48,394 bases of DNA from Candidatus Gastranaerophilales bacterium (lineage in GTDB: Bacteria > Cyanobacteriota > Vampirovibrionia > Gastranaerophilales > Gastranaerophilaceae), in the NCBI GenBank assembly GCA_944322865.1, contig CALUQJ010000005.1, positions 1 to 48,394 of the forward strand, read 5' to 3'. The position numbers and the translations under genes are program-made. The notes below the pieces were generated by a model that ran no database searches, was not told where the DNA came from, and saw only the letters and a program-made list of their open reading frames with translations. Shown piece by piece: positions 32,584-41,942 of this stretch; position 1 is the stretch's first letter, and each line of letters begins with the position of its first letter.

Positions 32584-33225
32584 TTATCTATGGTGATGGT
32601 GACGCGGCGGCGGTAATGGTCTATGATGATGCATCGGCGGATGATAAGGATGCGGATGATAGAAATACGGATTTGCAAATATTTGCAGCAAATTCATAAA
32701 GTTTGCAATGTTTTTGGACTGCATATAATCTTCCATTATGTTTTTATATTCGCCGTAATTAATTGTATTAGGGTTTGAGCCGTTATTATTGTACCGTCTT
32801 GAAAGATTTTTAACGAGATTTGCTGTATTTACTTTCTGCGCTCTTGTCATAGGGTAAGTATGTGTCATATTCCAGTTGTACTCTTCAAGACCGACAACTT
32901 CATTTACGGAAATTTGTCCGTTTTGTTTTATTGCGCTGTCAATTTCGTTGAACACATCCGGCATGGTCTTTTCGTAATCTTCATTAGTTACATCGCCGTA
33001 CACAAAGCAATTCGGGATATTCATAACAGGTGCTGTTGGTACATAATACTGAACAGGCGGGTAATACGGCACATAATATTGTGCATTAGCTTCCTGTGTC
33101 GGCACTGCTGTTGCAAGTGCTATCATTGCGGCTCCTGCTGCTGTTTTTACTCCGTTTGCTTTTTTAGAATTTTCACCAGTAAAATTTGTACGGTGCGGTG
33201 TTGAATTGATTGCAGAAATTTTCAT
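32584..33225 (-). CDS. tagged protein with a His/Pro-rich C-terminus, function unknown
   Basis: The 213-residue protein starts MKISAINSTPHRTNFTGENS, the clearest example of the shared N-terminal motif. A hydrophobic stretch follows (AAGAAMIALATAVPTQEANA) that looks like a signal or anchor helix placed after the tag. The middle is helical (DVFNEIDSAIKQNGQISVNEV). The last 25 residues alternate His and Pro (HPHPYHPPMHHH, then PPPRHHHHR), a likely metal-binding tail. An AGGGG site precedes the ATG. It ends one base from the ABC ATPase gene stop, convergent. Confidence 0.68.
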   Translation of the reverse strand: MKISAINSTPHRTNFTGENSKKANGVKTAAGAAMIALATAVPTQEANAQYYVPYYPPVQYYVPTAPVMNIPNCFVYGDVTNEDYEKTMPDVFNEIDSAIKQNGQISVNEVVGLEEYNWNMTHTYPMTRAQKVNTANLVKNLSRRYNNNGSNPNTINYGEYKNIMEDYMQSKNIANFMNLLQIFANPYFYHPHPYHPPMHHHRPLPPPRHHHHR

Positions 33226-33307
33226 ACTGATACCCCTAATTTATTACATATGATTATAATAACCGTAAAAAAATATTTTTGTCAGTTTTGTAAATAAAAC
33301 TTTACGT

Positions 33308-33336
33308 AAAAAGCCTCCTATTCAAGGAGGCTTTTT
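33308..33336 (-). terminator. intrinsic terminator after the acetyl-CoA synthetase gene
   Basis: A perfect 12-bp stem, AAAAAGCCTCCT with AGGAGGCTTTTT, has the loop ATTCA. It lies 25 bases past the gene's stop. Confidence 0.92.
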
Positions 33337-33361
33337 AAATTTATACGGTTTTTAAGTAAGA

Positions 33362-35515
33362 TTAGCAAGAGCAGCTTGCGCATGTGCAGCCAAGAGCTTC
33401 TTTAGCTTCTTCAAGTCTTACTTTGATACGACCGTCAACAGCGATGCCTTCGCCGGTTGTTTCAGAGATTAACAGCGGGTTGATATCTAATTCGTCGATG
33501 AATTTGAAATCATTAACCAGTTGTGACAATCTCAGAAGAGTTTCTTGAATTTGGTCGATTTGAGCCGGTTTTGTACCTCTAGCGCCTTCAAGAAGTTTGT
33601 ATGCTTTAACTGATTTAATCATATCAAGAGCATCTACATCTGTTAAAGGTGCAATTCTGAATGTTACGTCTTTCATAACTTCAACGAATACACCGCCTAA
33701 ACCGAACATCATCATAGGACCGTATTGAGGATCTGTTGCAATACCGCAAACCATTTCGCGGTTACCTTTAACCATTTCCTGAATAATAACGCCTTCAAGA
33801 CCTTCCAGCAAGCCTTTTGCTTCAAGTCTTTCCAGCAAGCCTTTGTACTCACGTCTTAATTGGTCTTCTGATTTGATGTTAACAACAACACCGCCAACAT
33901 CGGTTTTGTGAGAAGTTGTTTTTGAAGTCATCTTCATAACAACCGGATAGCCGATTGAATTCCCGAGTTCTACAACTTCTTCTTCGTTAGTTGCTAAACC
34001 GTATTTGCAAGCTCTGATACCATAAGCCTGCAATACATCGATTGATTCAAGAGTTGTAAGCTGAGCACGTCCTTCTTTTAATGAATTTTTGATGATTTGT
34101 TCAACTTTTGCTCTGTCAACATCGTAGCAAGGGATTTTACCTTCTTCTCTTTCCATCCATAATCTCTGTTGATTTAATCTGTTCAAACCATCAGCAGCCT
34201 GTTCTGCGTACATAAAGAACGGCATATTAACATTCATATCAGAAAGTTTTGAGAAGAATTCGTTCTTAGTCATGAACACACCGATAACAGGTTTTTGAGG
34301 GTTTTTAGCCTTAATTTCCATAAGCGCTTCTGCTACATCAATATCTTTCAAGCCTAAGAATGGAAGATAGATTGTAATAATCATATCAACATTTTCATCA
34401 GCAATAACTGTTTCAAGAGTTTGTTTATAGTGTTCAATAGGTGCTGATGCGATCATATCAATAGGGTTTTTAACAGATGCGGCAGAAGGTAAGAAACTTC
34501 TCAATTTTTCTTTAGTTGCATCGGAAATTTTAGCCATCTGCATACCGTATTCACAAACCGCGTCAGTTGCCATAATACCAGGACCGCCTGAGTTTGTGAT
34601 AATAGCTACTCTGTCACCTTTCGGGATAGGGCAGTTAGCAAATACTTTTGCTGTTTCAAACAGGTTTTGCAGTGAAAATTCTCGGATAACACCTGATTGG
34701 TGTAATAAAGCAGCAGCGGCTTTGTCAGCACCTGCAAGTGAACCTGTGTGAGAAGAAGCTGCTGATGCACCTGCTGCTGATCTGCCTGCTTTCAGTGCAA
34801 GAATTGGTTTCTTTTTAGAAATTCTTGATGCTAATTTTCTGAAGTTTGCAGGATTTTGGATTGATTCCATGTATAAAAGGATTTGTTGAACATCGTCATC
34901 ATTTTCCCAGTATTCAAGAGCTGTTTCAGCGTTAACATCAGCCTGATTACCGATTGAAATGAATTGTGCAAAACCTAAATTTAAGTCTTTTAGGATGTTC
35001 AAAATACCGCCGCCCAGAGCGCCTGATTGAGAAACAAAACCGATGTTTCCGCGTTCCGGCAGGCTTTCTGCGAAACAGCCGTCCATTCTGATGTCTGGGT
35101 GAGTGTTTACAACACCTAAACAGTTAGGACCTACACATCTCATGCCGTATTCTTTTAATTTTTCAACAAGTTGTTTTTCTAATTCTGCACCTTCTTTACC
35201 TGTTTCTTTGAAGCCGGCAGTGATTATACACAGACCTTTAATGCCTTTTTCATGGCACTGGTCTATTGTTGAAAGTACAAATTTAGCGTTAACAACAATA
35301 ATTGCAAGATCCACATCTCCCGGAACTTCATTAATGGTCGTGTAAGCTTGTAAGCCTTCTATAATTCCGCCTTTCGGGTTTACAGGATAGATTTTACCGT
35401 TGAATTTGTATTCCTGTAAGCGTTTCATAATATCTGAACCGATAGTGTGTTCTTTTGTTGATGCACCGATAACCGCTATTGATTTCGGTTTCATAATTTT
35501 GTCTAAAACATTCAT
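33362..35515 (-). CDS. acdA: acetate--CoA ligase (ADP-forming), fused alpha and beta subunits
   Basis: The enzyme turns acetyl-CoA, ADP and phosphate into acetate and ATP, a fermentative energy step. I take the ATG at 35515 (MNVLDKIMKPKSIAVIGAS), preceded by AAAGGA. The 717 residues hold the CoA-binding domain, the succinyl-CoA-synthetase-like flavodoxin domain, the phospho-histidine loop SSHTGSLAGAD, and a C-terminal ATP-grasp domain (MVKGNREMVCGIATDPQYGPMM, abbreviated here). Order and length match fused Acd enzymes. The last residues are CTCASCSC, an odd cysteine-rich tail. Substrate range (acetate, propionate or others) is not visible. Confidence 0.9.
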   Translation of the reverse strand: MNVLDKIMKPKSIAVIGASTKEHTIGSDIMKRLQEYKFNGKIYPVNPKGGIIEGLQAYTTINEVPGDVDLAIIVVNAKFVLSTIDQCHEKGIKGLCIITAGFKETGKEGAELEKQLVEKLKEYGMRCVGPNCLGVVNTHPDIRMDGCFAESLPERGNIGFVSQSGALGGGILNILKDLNLGFAQFISIGNQADVNAETALEYWENDDDVQQILLYMESIQNPANFRKLASRISKKKPILALKAGRSAAGASAASSHTGSLAGADKAAAALLHQSGVIREFSLQNLFETAKVFANCPIPKGDRVAIITNSGGPGIMATDAVCEYGMQMAKISDATKEKLRSFLPSAASVKNPIDMIASAPIEHYKQTLETVIADENVDMIITIYLPFLGLKDIDVAEALMEIKAKNPQKPVIGVFMTKNEFFSKLSDMNVNMPFFMYAEQAADGLNRLNQQRLWMEREEGKIPCYDVDRAKVEQIIKNSLKEGRAQLTTLESIDVLQAYGIRACKYGLATNEEEVVELGNSIGYPVVMKMTSKTTSHKTDVGGVVVNIKSEDQLRREYKGLLERLEAKGLLEGLEGVIIQEMVKGNREMVCGIATDPQYGPMMMFGLGGVFVEVMKDVTFRIAPLTDVDALDMIKSVKAYKLLEGARGTKPAQIDQIQETLLRLSQLVNDFKFIDELDINPLLISETTGEGIAVDGRIKVRLEEAKEALGCTCASCSC

Positions 35516-35582
35516 TTTAACGTGTCCTTTCATTTCTTCTTATTTATTGACATGTAACATATAAATTACAATTATATTTTTG

Positions 35583-35987
35583 TTATACTTCGTCTTCATC
35601 CTGCATTATATCCATAAATTTTGTACCGAGTTTATTGAAAAAGTTTTTGATTTTTTGACCGGTTGTCTGGTTGTATTTCAACTTCAAATCCTGCTCTTTT
35701 ACAACATAGTTGGCGCAGTGTTCATAAAAATCTTCATTGTCTTTCATCATTACAACCGATTTCAAACCTTTGTTATTAATATAGTCTTTTTCGCGCTGGG
35801 CGGAAACTGTCACAATACCTCTTGCGTGATTTTGCTCCAAAAATAGATCATAAGGTTTTTTATCAATTATTTTTGCCAATTTAGAAGCTGATTTTTTTAT
35901 TAATTTAGTCGGAACAGCACTAAATTCTCCCACGAGGATAACATTACCTTTAAAATTTGGTTGATTAGAGATGTTTTGTACTTGCAT
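35583..35987 (-). CDS. tagged small protein, function unknown
   Basis: An AAAGGA site precedes the ATG at 35987; the frame is open 13 codons further into the radical SAM gene without support. The protein has 134 residues and starts MQVQNISNQPNFKGNVI, again the shared N-terminal motif. The rest is soluble, with strands and helices (GIVTVSAQREKDYINNKGL, KIKNFFNKLGTKFMDIM) and an acidic end. It follows the radical SAM gene on the same strand with overlap-like spacing and precedes the acetyl-CoA synthetase gene. No family recognised. Confidence 0.65.
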   Translation of the reverse strand: MQVQNISNQPNFKGNVILVGEFSAVPTKLIKKSASKLAKIIDKKPYDLFLEQNHARGIVTVSAQREKDYINNKGLKSVVMMKDNEDFYEHCANYVVKEQDLKLKYNQTTGQKIKNFFNKLGTKFMDIMQDEDEV

Positions 35988-36004
35988 AATTTTTCCTTTC
36001 AAAA

Positions 36005-36628
36005 TTAGTATCCGTTTACAATCCACTCTCTCACACGGAATTTAGCGCCGAGTTCTCCGGCAATTTTTTTACAAGAGTCAAGGTCAAGATGCTGCCCCTT
36101 GTAACCTTCAACAACAGTTGCCACAACAGAAATACCTTCATTTGAACAGCATCTAATAAAACTTTTTACTTCATCGTAGGCGTTTTCTATTTTAGGCTGT
36201 GAATATTCGTTATATTCTTCTTTAGTTGCGCCGTTCAGACTTACTGAAAATTCATCTACAAGACCTTTTATTTCCGGAACTACATTTTTTTTATAAACAA
36301 AATTTGCATGTCCGTTTGTGTTTACACGGATTTTTGTGTCCGGAAATTTTGATTTAATATATTCAGCCAAAGCTTTAAGCTGTTCCAGTTTTAGCATTGG
36401 TTCGCCGTAACCGCAAAAAACAACTTCTTTTGACGGAGTTTGTGCATAAATTTTTTCAAACTGCTCAATTAAATCCTGAATATCGTAATTTTCATTATCC
36501 AGCCATAACTCTTGTCCACAGACGTCATTTTTGTCGTTTCTCAGGCAAAATATACAGTTATTTGTACATCTGTTTGTCAGGTTTACATATATTTTATTTT
36601 CTAATGTATAAACTAAAATATTTGTCAC
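36005..36628 (-). CDS. TatD-linked radical SAM protein
   Basis: The start is a GTG preceded by GAGGTAG. The 207 residues begin with the radical SAM motif CTNNCIFC (C21, C25, C28). FCGYGEPML and VDEFSVSLNGATKEEYNEY follow, as in the short radical SAM proteins linked to tatD (TIGR04038-type). The protein lacks an extra iron-sulfur domain. Its role is unknown, and tatD itself is not in this window. It is followed by a tagged protein gene on the same strand. Confidence 0.85.
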   Translation of the reverse strand: MTNILVYTLENKIYVNLTNRCTNNCIFCLRNDKNDVCGQELWLDNENYDIQDLIEQFEKIYAQTPSKEVVFCGYGEPMLKLEQLKALAEYIKSKFPDTKIRVNTNGHANFVYKKNVVPEIKGLVDEFSVSLNGATKEEYNEYSQPKIENAYDEVKSFIRCCSNEGISVVATVVEGYKGQHLDLDSCKKIAGELGAKFRVREWIVNGY

Positions 36629-36674
36629 GGCTACCTCATCTATATTATCTCACAAGGAAATATTTAATCAATAG

Positions 36675-38357
36675 TTATTTGGATTTTTTCTCAGCGGAAT
36701 AATCAGCAGTACCCGGAAAGGCGTTTTGACCTGTTGTGACTTTTGTAATCCAGTATTGAATTTTAGGAATAAGAGTTGACAGGAAGGTTGCAGATATTGC
36801 AAAACCAATACCCCAGTTAATTGCGTTTTTAGCAAAGTTAATGCGTCTTGCTTTTTCTATTAATTCAGGTGTAATATTTTGCCCAGCTTTTCTTGCTTTT
36901 TTTACAATCTCATTTACATAGTGATACATATCATCTTTCATGCTGTCAAGGTCGGATTGAGAAACATATTTGTATGGATTTTTGTGTTTTCCGCCCGTTG
37001 CAACACCGTATATGCTGTCTAAAAATTCCGGCATGTTCAAATAACCTTCTCTGAACACATCTTTTACCTGAGTTTTGGTTAAAATTCTTGTTTTACGCTC
37101 TATTGCAGGTTGTAATTTAGACATACGTTTTGCAAGATCAGAGTAAGTTTCTATCTCTTCAGCCGTCAATGTAGGCTCTTTACTGATATGTTCAAGGAAT
37201 GTCTCAAGGTTGATTACGCCGTTTTTGAATTTAGCATTCAAATCCGGTGTAATTTTATATACATTGTTATTGTTACCCAGAACTTTCAGACTAAAGTCCT
37301 CAACTGACATGTTGTTACCGTTTTCTTTTAATACATCAAGCATAAGCTCAGAAACTTCTTTTGCTCCAACCGGATCAAGTCGGGTTTTACGTCCGTCCTC
37401 AAGTAAATTCAGCCATCTGTTGATATTAGGCATGTTAAACATATAGAAATAAATGGATGTTAAATCCCTGAATAAAACTTCTGTACGCTCGTGATTATTT
37501 CTTGCGCTGACAGCACGACCTCCTGCAATACCCACATCGGTTGAAAGCAGCTGATAAACAGTATCGTTTTCAAAGTGGTTTGCCACACTCAACAAGGTTG
37601 CAGGAGAAATCCCGGTGAATGAAACTTTATCTTTTCCGTCATCCGCTGCATCCGAGATGAAAGTATCCATATTAACCGGTTTAAAGGCTTTTTCCTCTTT
37701 GGCAATATGTTTATCCTCCCGTTTATCGTGCAGTATTCTTGTTATTTTTTGATTAATACGCGGAACAACGAGCCCGACAAGCGCGTTTGCAAGAACTATA
37801 CTTGAACCTATTTTTAAGGACTTGAATATAGCTGCATGTTTTGGCGTAAGTTCTTGTATGTATTTTCCTGCACGTTTTTGGATAATTTCAGCAGCTTTAG
37901 CAGGATCATTAATTTTACCAATACGTTTTTTTATCTTATTCAGCCGCTTAAGCATTGCCTCATCAAAATTTGCTGCTATTTCTTCTTCAGACAATTCACC
38001 CCTTGCGGCTGCCCTGATTAATTTTTCGTCATGAAGATAATTTGTTACCGGTTTTCTTATATCATCTTCCTTACCGTCAAAATTAGGAGTGAAAAGGCGT
38101 AAAATCCATTTACCGATAAAGTCATTCATCTTATTAAATGCTTTTACACCGCAAAACCAGAAAAATGCCCCTACACTTTCTTCTGTCAATCTTTCTCTTG
38201 CTTCATCAAACCCGCCGCGTTTTGCTGCCTGAAGAGTTCTTCCGCCTGTTACAAAGCACTCTAAAAGTACAAGCGGAGCTGTGCCGCCGATTTGCAATCC
38301 GCGTACAAACCGCTGGGGATAACTGAAATTAGAAATTGTCCGGGGTCTTATTTCCAT
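36675..38357 (-). CDS. large membrane-associated protein, lineage-specific family, paralogue of 13884-15200
   Basis: The 560-residue protein starts MEIRPRTISNFSYPQRFVRG. Hydrophobic helices lie near residues 20-35, 185-205 and 515-540. Its core has VSFTGISPATLLSV and DVGIAGGRAVSARNNHERTEVLFR, matching the motif order in the 438-residue paralogue. A 100-residue segment rich in Glu and Lys lies after the core and is absent from the paralogue. The tail IPKIQYWITKVTTGQNAFPG matches as well. A weak TTAGG site precedes the ATG. It is divergent from the tagged membrane protein at 38565. Function unknown. Confidence 0.75.
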   Translation of the reverse strand: MEIRPRTISNFSYPQRFVRGLQIGGTAPLVLLECFVTGGRTLQAAKRGGFDEARERLTEESVGAFFWFCGVKAFNKMNDFIGKWILRLFTPNFDGKEDDIRKPVTNYLHDEKLIRAAARGELSEEEIAANFDEAMLKRLNKIKKRIGKINDPAKAAEIIQKRAGKYIQELTPKHAAIFKSLKIGSSIVLANALVGLVVPRINQKITRILHDKREDKHIAKEEKAFKPVNMDTFISDAADDGKDKVSFTGISPATLLSVANHFENDTVYQLLSTDVGIAGGRAVSARNNHERTEVLFRDLTSIYFYMFNMPNINRWLNLLEDGRKTRLDPVGAKEVSELMLDVLKENGNNMSVEDFSLKVLGNNNNVYKITPDLNAKFKNGVINLETFLEHISKEPTLTAEEIETYSDLAKRMSKLQPAIERKTRILTKTQVKDVFREGYLNMPEFLDSIYGVATGGKHKNPYKYVSQSDLDSMKDDMYHYVNEIVKKARKAGQNITPELIEKARRINFAKNAINWGIGFAISATFLSTLIPKIQYWITKVTTGQNAFPGTADYSAEKKSK

Positions 38358-38564
38358 ATACCTAATCTTTTACATCTGCTCGAACATTGCATTTAATAAC
38401 CGTAAATTATTTTTTTTGCTTTTTTGAACATTTTATATTAATAATTCGTTACAACTATAGTGTACTACAAACACTAATTAAGAAATGTAAAAATCAATTT
38501 GATACAAGTCAAAAAATATTTTGTTTTGTTTTTGCTATAATATGTGTGAAAGGTTAAGACGAAA
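38358..38564. other. divergent intergenic region between two unknown membrane-protein genes
   Basis: These 207 bases hold an extended -10 promoter for the rightward gene (TGC-TATAAT, 38533-38541) and an AGTGT-N7-ACACT dyad (38459-38475). Otherwise the region is AT-rich with no supported gene. Confidence 0.5.
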
Positions 38565-39461
38565 ATGACAGTGAGTGCAATAAATATAAATAACAATCCA
38601 AGAAGAAAGTTCACAGAGTTTAAAACCTCCCCGCATACCCCTCCGGTATTCAAACGGGAAACAGGAACACCTGAAAAAAAATGTTCAACTGCTGGTGTAT
38701 TTTTGACAACTCTTATGGGAGTAGGTACTGCTCTTGCCATGATCTCTAAAAAACAAGGATTTTCTCTCAACCCGCAAAAAATCTTGAATACAAAAGTAAA
38801 AGATTGGGCGCTCGTCAGAATTTTCAATAAAAACCATCCTGAGGCAAAAGTTCTCGAATTTGAAGAACCGGAAATTCTTACAATGGCAGCAGGCTCTGTT
38901 GCCGGCGGATTAGTTGGCGGCGCTATATTTGATGACAAAAAGTATTTTAAAGCAAAAGCCAGAGAAGCGGTAAATCAGATGCTGGGAAACGTGATTATTC
39001 CGGTTGCATTTGTCGGAGGCACCTCAAGAATTTACGATAAATATAAGACAAAAATCTTGTCTTTTGTCCCGCAAATTAACTATTCAAAAAACAATGCTCT
39101 TCTTAAAAAACTTTCAAATATATTAACACCGAACTCACTTGATAAAACGGATAAAGCTCTTGCTGCAACAGTCAAATACACAAACAAATTTCTTAAAGTT
39201 ATTCCGCCAAGTGCTCTGACCATTGTTGCTCTCGGAGCCGGTATTTTTACAGGAAACAAAGTTTCTAACTTTATTAACGAAAAAGTTTTCCACAAAAAAG
39301 TTGAACGTAAAATTCACGGAACAGACTTTGCTCCGCATGTTGATGATTTAAGCATGGCAATATCACTTATGGCAGACAAATCAGCTGTATCAAGTGTTAT
39401 TTCAAGAACAATTCCAGCATTCTTGTGTGTTCCGGGTATGGAAACTGGAACGCACAGATAA
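38565..39461 (+). CDS. tagged membrane protein, function unknown
   Basis: The 298-residue protein starts MTVSAININNNPRRKFTEF, a variant of the shared N-terminus (Phe-Thr-Glu in place of Phe-Thr-Gly). Hydrophobic segments lie near residues 45-60 (STAGVFLTTLMGVGTALAMI), 105-120 (TMAAGSVAGGLVGGAI), 137-152 and 215-235 (SALTIVALGAGIFTG). An AAAGG site lies 11 bases before the ATG. It is convergent with the TM2 pseudogene, three bases apart, and divergent from the 560-residue protein. I know no family. Confidence 0.7.
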   Translation: MTVSAININNNPRRKFTEFKTSPHTPPVFKRETGTPEKKCSTAGVFLTTLMGVGTALAMISKKQGFSLNPQKILNTKVKDWALVRIFNKNHPEAKVLEFEEPEILTMAAGSVAGGLVGGAIFDDKKYFKAKAREAVNQMLGNVIIPVAFVGGTSRIYDKYKTKILSFVPQINYSKNNALLKKLSNILTPNSLDKTDKALAATVKYTNKFLKVIPPSALTIVALGAGIFTGNKVSNFINEKVFHKKVERKIHGTDFAPHVDDLSMAISLMADKSAVSSVISRTIPAFLCVPGMETGTHR

Positions 39462-39464
39462 AAA

Positions 39465-39878
39465 TTAAACCAGGATATTACCGTTTTTATCGACCGGCTG
39501 GCATAATGCAATAATGAACTCAATAAATGCAATTAGCATCGGAATGCATGTCCAGCAGAACAACAAATACAAAACTCCTGTCACAATCTTATTTGCGTAA
39601 AACTTATGTATTCCTAAACCACCTAACAAAAAGGCAAGCAGGCAGTAATTAAGTTTATTAACAACTTGTTTGCCTGTAGTAGATGTATATTCAAAGCCTA
39701 CAGGATTATATGCTCCCGTGGCTCTTGATATAATCATTGTTGCCCCATTCCGGTAAATTTCTACCAAATCATTTAGGTTTGGGGAATAATTAAAATCTGT
39801 TTTTTTAGCTTCTAATATAGACCCGTCATCAAGTCCTATATAGATATTTTCACCTTATATTTTTATCACTTTATTCAT
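39465..39878 (-). pseudogene. TM2-domain protein gene interrupted by one in-frame TAA
   Basis: An AAGGAG site precedes the ATG at 39876-39878. The frame reads MNKVIKI, then TAA (39855-39857), then GENIYIGLDDGSILEAKKTDF and on without a break. The rest is a typical TM2 protein: a soluble part, then KLNYCLLAFLLGGLGIHKFY and a second helix (GVLYLLFCWTCIPMLIAFIE). Only one base separates the stop from a Lys or Glu codon. If translated past the stop it would have 137 residues. A TTG at 39767 could give a shorter protein of 100 residues, but without a ribosome binding site. TM2 proteins are small inner-membrane proteins of unknown role. Confidence 0.75.
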
Positions 39879-39947
39879 ACTTTCTCCTTTTTGATAACAA
39901 CATATTAACATGCCGGTAGCGCATATTCAAAAAGTATATGTTGAATA

Positions 39948-41909
39948 TTATGCAACAAGATCAAGTTGTTCGGTCGGTTCAGGCTTTTTCAAAAATGCAG
40001 CAAGTTCATTCAAATGAGATATCAAAGGTTGAGCCTCTCTATTAAGTCGTTCTCTGAGTTCTGCTGCTTCCTGAGGATTTTTATCGTTCTTCTTCGCAAC
40101 AGACATATCTACTTTTGACTGTACTGCCTGAGCCAATAATTCCGGTATATTTGGCGCTGTAGGATTTTCTGAGGACAGGTTTTTGTAGTAAGTATCAATG
40201 TAGTTGTTATTCATACGTAATTTCCAGTTGGAATTGTTCATCTGCCCAGGAATATTATACCGCTGATCTATTGCAAAAAAGTCTGCAAATGACATCTGGA
40301 TATTCTTACTGCTTCTGAATAAATCTACGAATTTTGCCTTAATTAATTCTAAAGGATTTGTACTAATAGCCTGTCTGAATTGTGCCTGTTCATCGCGTTT
40401 AGCAGGATCAGGCTTCAAATATCCGACAAGGTATTCTTTATCCCAGGTGTTTAAATTCATCATTCTTGTCGGCGGGGAATCATGTGAACTTATCAACGAT
40501 GTATCATTGTAATCTGCGGATTCGCCTTTATCCCATTCTAACTGTTTTATGCTTGGCAAGTTGAATTTGCCATAATATATTTCATTAAATACATTCGTTC
40601 TGTCGCCTAAATCTTCCCAGACAACATCGTTTATACTAACACCTTTTTCTTCAAGTGTTGGTAATACTATTTTTTCCAGAATTTTTCTGTAATTACCGTC
40701 CGGATCAATTTCTTGCATGTTAGAGATATAGTTACCATGAACACTACGGACAACACCATTAGATGTATATACTGAATTTACATCATATATCCACGGATCA
40801 ACCAGTCCCATAGCATGATCTATACGAACTGTTTCACAGTATTCAAGAGCTGATAATAATTTGTTTTTAAGGAATTGACCAGCAACATCAAGCGAGCCGT
40901 CAGACTTGAACAAGCGTTTAGGATTAAGAACAGGTAAATCCCAAGCTTGCGGCGAATTGTCTTTGCCGCCGTATTTACAGCCGATGGCATATCCCGGCAA
41001 AAAAGCTTCTCGGTTTGCCCAGACATCTGATTTTGAACAGCCAACGAGTAAATCATTTATGTATGTAAAATGATTTGCATCACGAAATTCTTTGTTTTCA
41101 CGTATCTGTTTATCTATTAAAAACTGGGTAAAACTGTTTTTGTCTATCTTATCTTTTGAGCGATTTACAATTTGATTGTAGCGTTTCACTGCTATTCTGT
41201 CACCTTTATTCAGACGTAATATCAAGTCTGCATCAAGTTGATTTTCCCAAACCGTAAAATCATCAGTACCGTTCATTTTGGATAAAATTTTAAATATCCC
41301 GTCATTAACGAGCCAGTCTGCTGATTTTTCTTTAAATTCAACAAATTCCCTGTTCAGTGCAACAGCAGCAGGATCGCCTTCACGTAATTTCTGTTTGAAG
41401 GTAGTATAGGATTCTTCAAGCGCGATATCTATGTTTTCAAAAGCTTCTAGGAAATTTGCATAATTATAATTCTGACCTTTTATTTTATTTAAATCGGTTA
41501 TATTATCAAAAGTCTTTTCTGATAATATTTCAGCATATTCAGGTTTTGTCAGTTTTTTGGCATCAATAAACAACGGATTTTTTGCATAAATTTTAGAGGC
41601 ATACGGAGAAATATCAAAGCTTGAAATTTCTCCTGATGGTCCTAACTGCATTGCGTTAAAACCATACATCATAAATTCTTTAATCAGACCTTTAGCAGGA
41701 TCGGAGTATGGAGTACCAACCCCTATATCCGGACCTGAGGAAGGAAAGCATGATCCGTGTAATATTATTGCACGGTTTTCTATACCGAGATACTTAAATG
41801 CTTCATTGCAGGTGTCCTGCATTTCTTTTACCTTTTCGCCGCGAGGACGCTCTGTGAATGCAGGTTGACTGTTAAAAATATTGTAATTGTTTATCCCTAA
41901 AATTTTCAT
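39948..41909 (-). CDS. malQ: 4-alpha-glucanotransferase (GH77, MalQ-type) with a tag-like N-terminus
   Basis: The enzyme rearranges alpha-1,4-glucan chains during glycogen or maltodextrin turnover. The GH77 catalytic residues are visible: the nucleophile in TVRIDHAMGLVDPW, the acid/base in VVWEDLGDRT, and the third Asp in LISSHDSPPT. The GVGTPYSDPAKGLIKEF region matches the substrate loop. At 653 residues it is longer than the usual 500-ish enzyme, with an insertion near 150-260. It starts MKILGINNYNIFNSQPAFTERP, resembling the shared N-terminal motif, before the enzyme domain begins. A GGGG site lies upstream of the ATG. Confidence 0.88.
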   Translation of the reverse strand: MKILGINNYNIFNSQPAFTERPRGEKVKEMQDTCNEAFKYLGIENRAIILHGSCFPSSGPDIGVGTPYSDPAKGLIKEFMMYGFNAMQLGPSGEISSFDISPYASKIYAKNPLFIDAKKLTKPEYAEILSEKTFDNITDLNKIKGQNYNYANFLEAFENIDIALEESYTTFKQKLREGDPAAVALNREFVEFKEKSADWLVNDGIFKILSKMNGTDDFTVWENQLDADLILRLNKGDRIAVKRYNQIVNRSKDKIDKNSFTQFLIDKQIRENKEFRDANHFTYINDLLVGCSKSDVWANREAFLPGYAIGCKYGGKDNSPQAWDLPVLNPKRLFKSDGSLDVAGQFLKNKLLSALEYCETVRIDHAMGLVDPWIYDVNSVYTSNGVVRSVHGNYISNMQEIDPDGNYRKILEKIVLPTLEEKGVSINDVVWEDLGDRTNVFNEIYYGKFNLPSIKQLEWDKGESADYNDTSLISSHDSPPTRMMNLNTWDKEYLVGYLKPDPAKRDEQAQFRQAISTNPLELIKAKFVDLFRSSKNIQMSFADFFAIDQRYNIPGQMNNSNWKLRMNNNYIDTYYKNLSSENPTAPNIPELLAQAVQSKVDMSVAKKNDKNPQEAAELRERLNREAQPLISHLNELAAFLKKPEPTEQLDLVA

Positions 41910-41942
41910 ATTCTTTTTAAACCCCGAACAAAATTTTTTTTG

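Noticed and set aside
39465-39767. TM2 protein as an intact 100-residue gene from the TTG at 39767
   Set aside because: The TTG has no ribosome binding site, while a strong site and ATG lie at 39878 in the same frame, separated only by one TAA.
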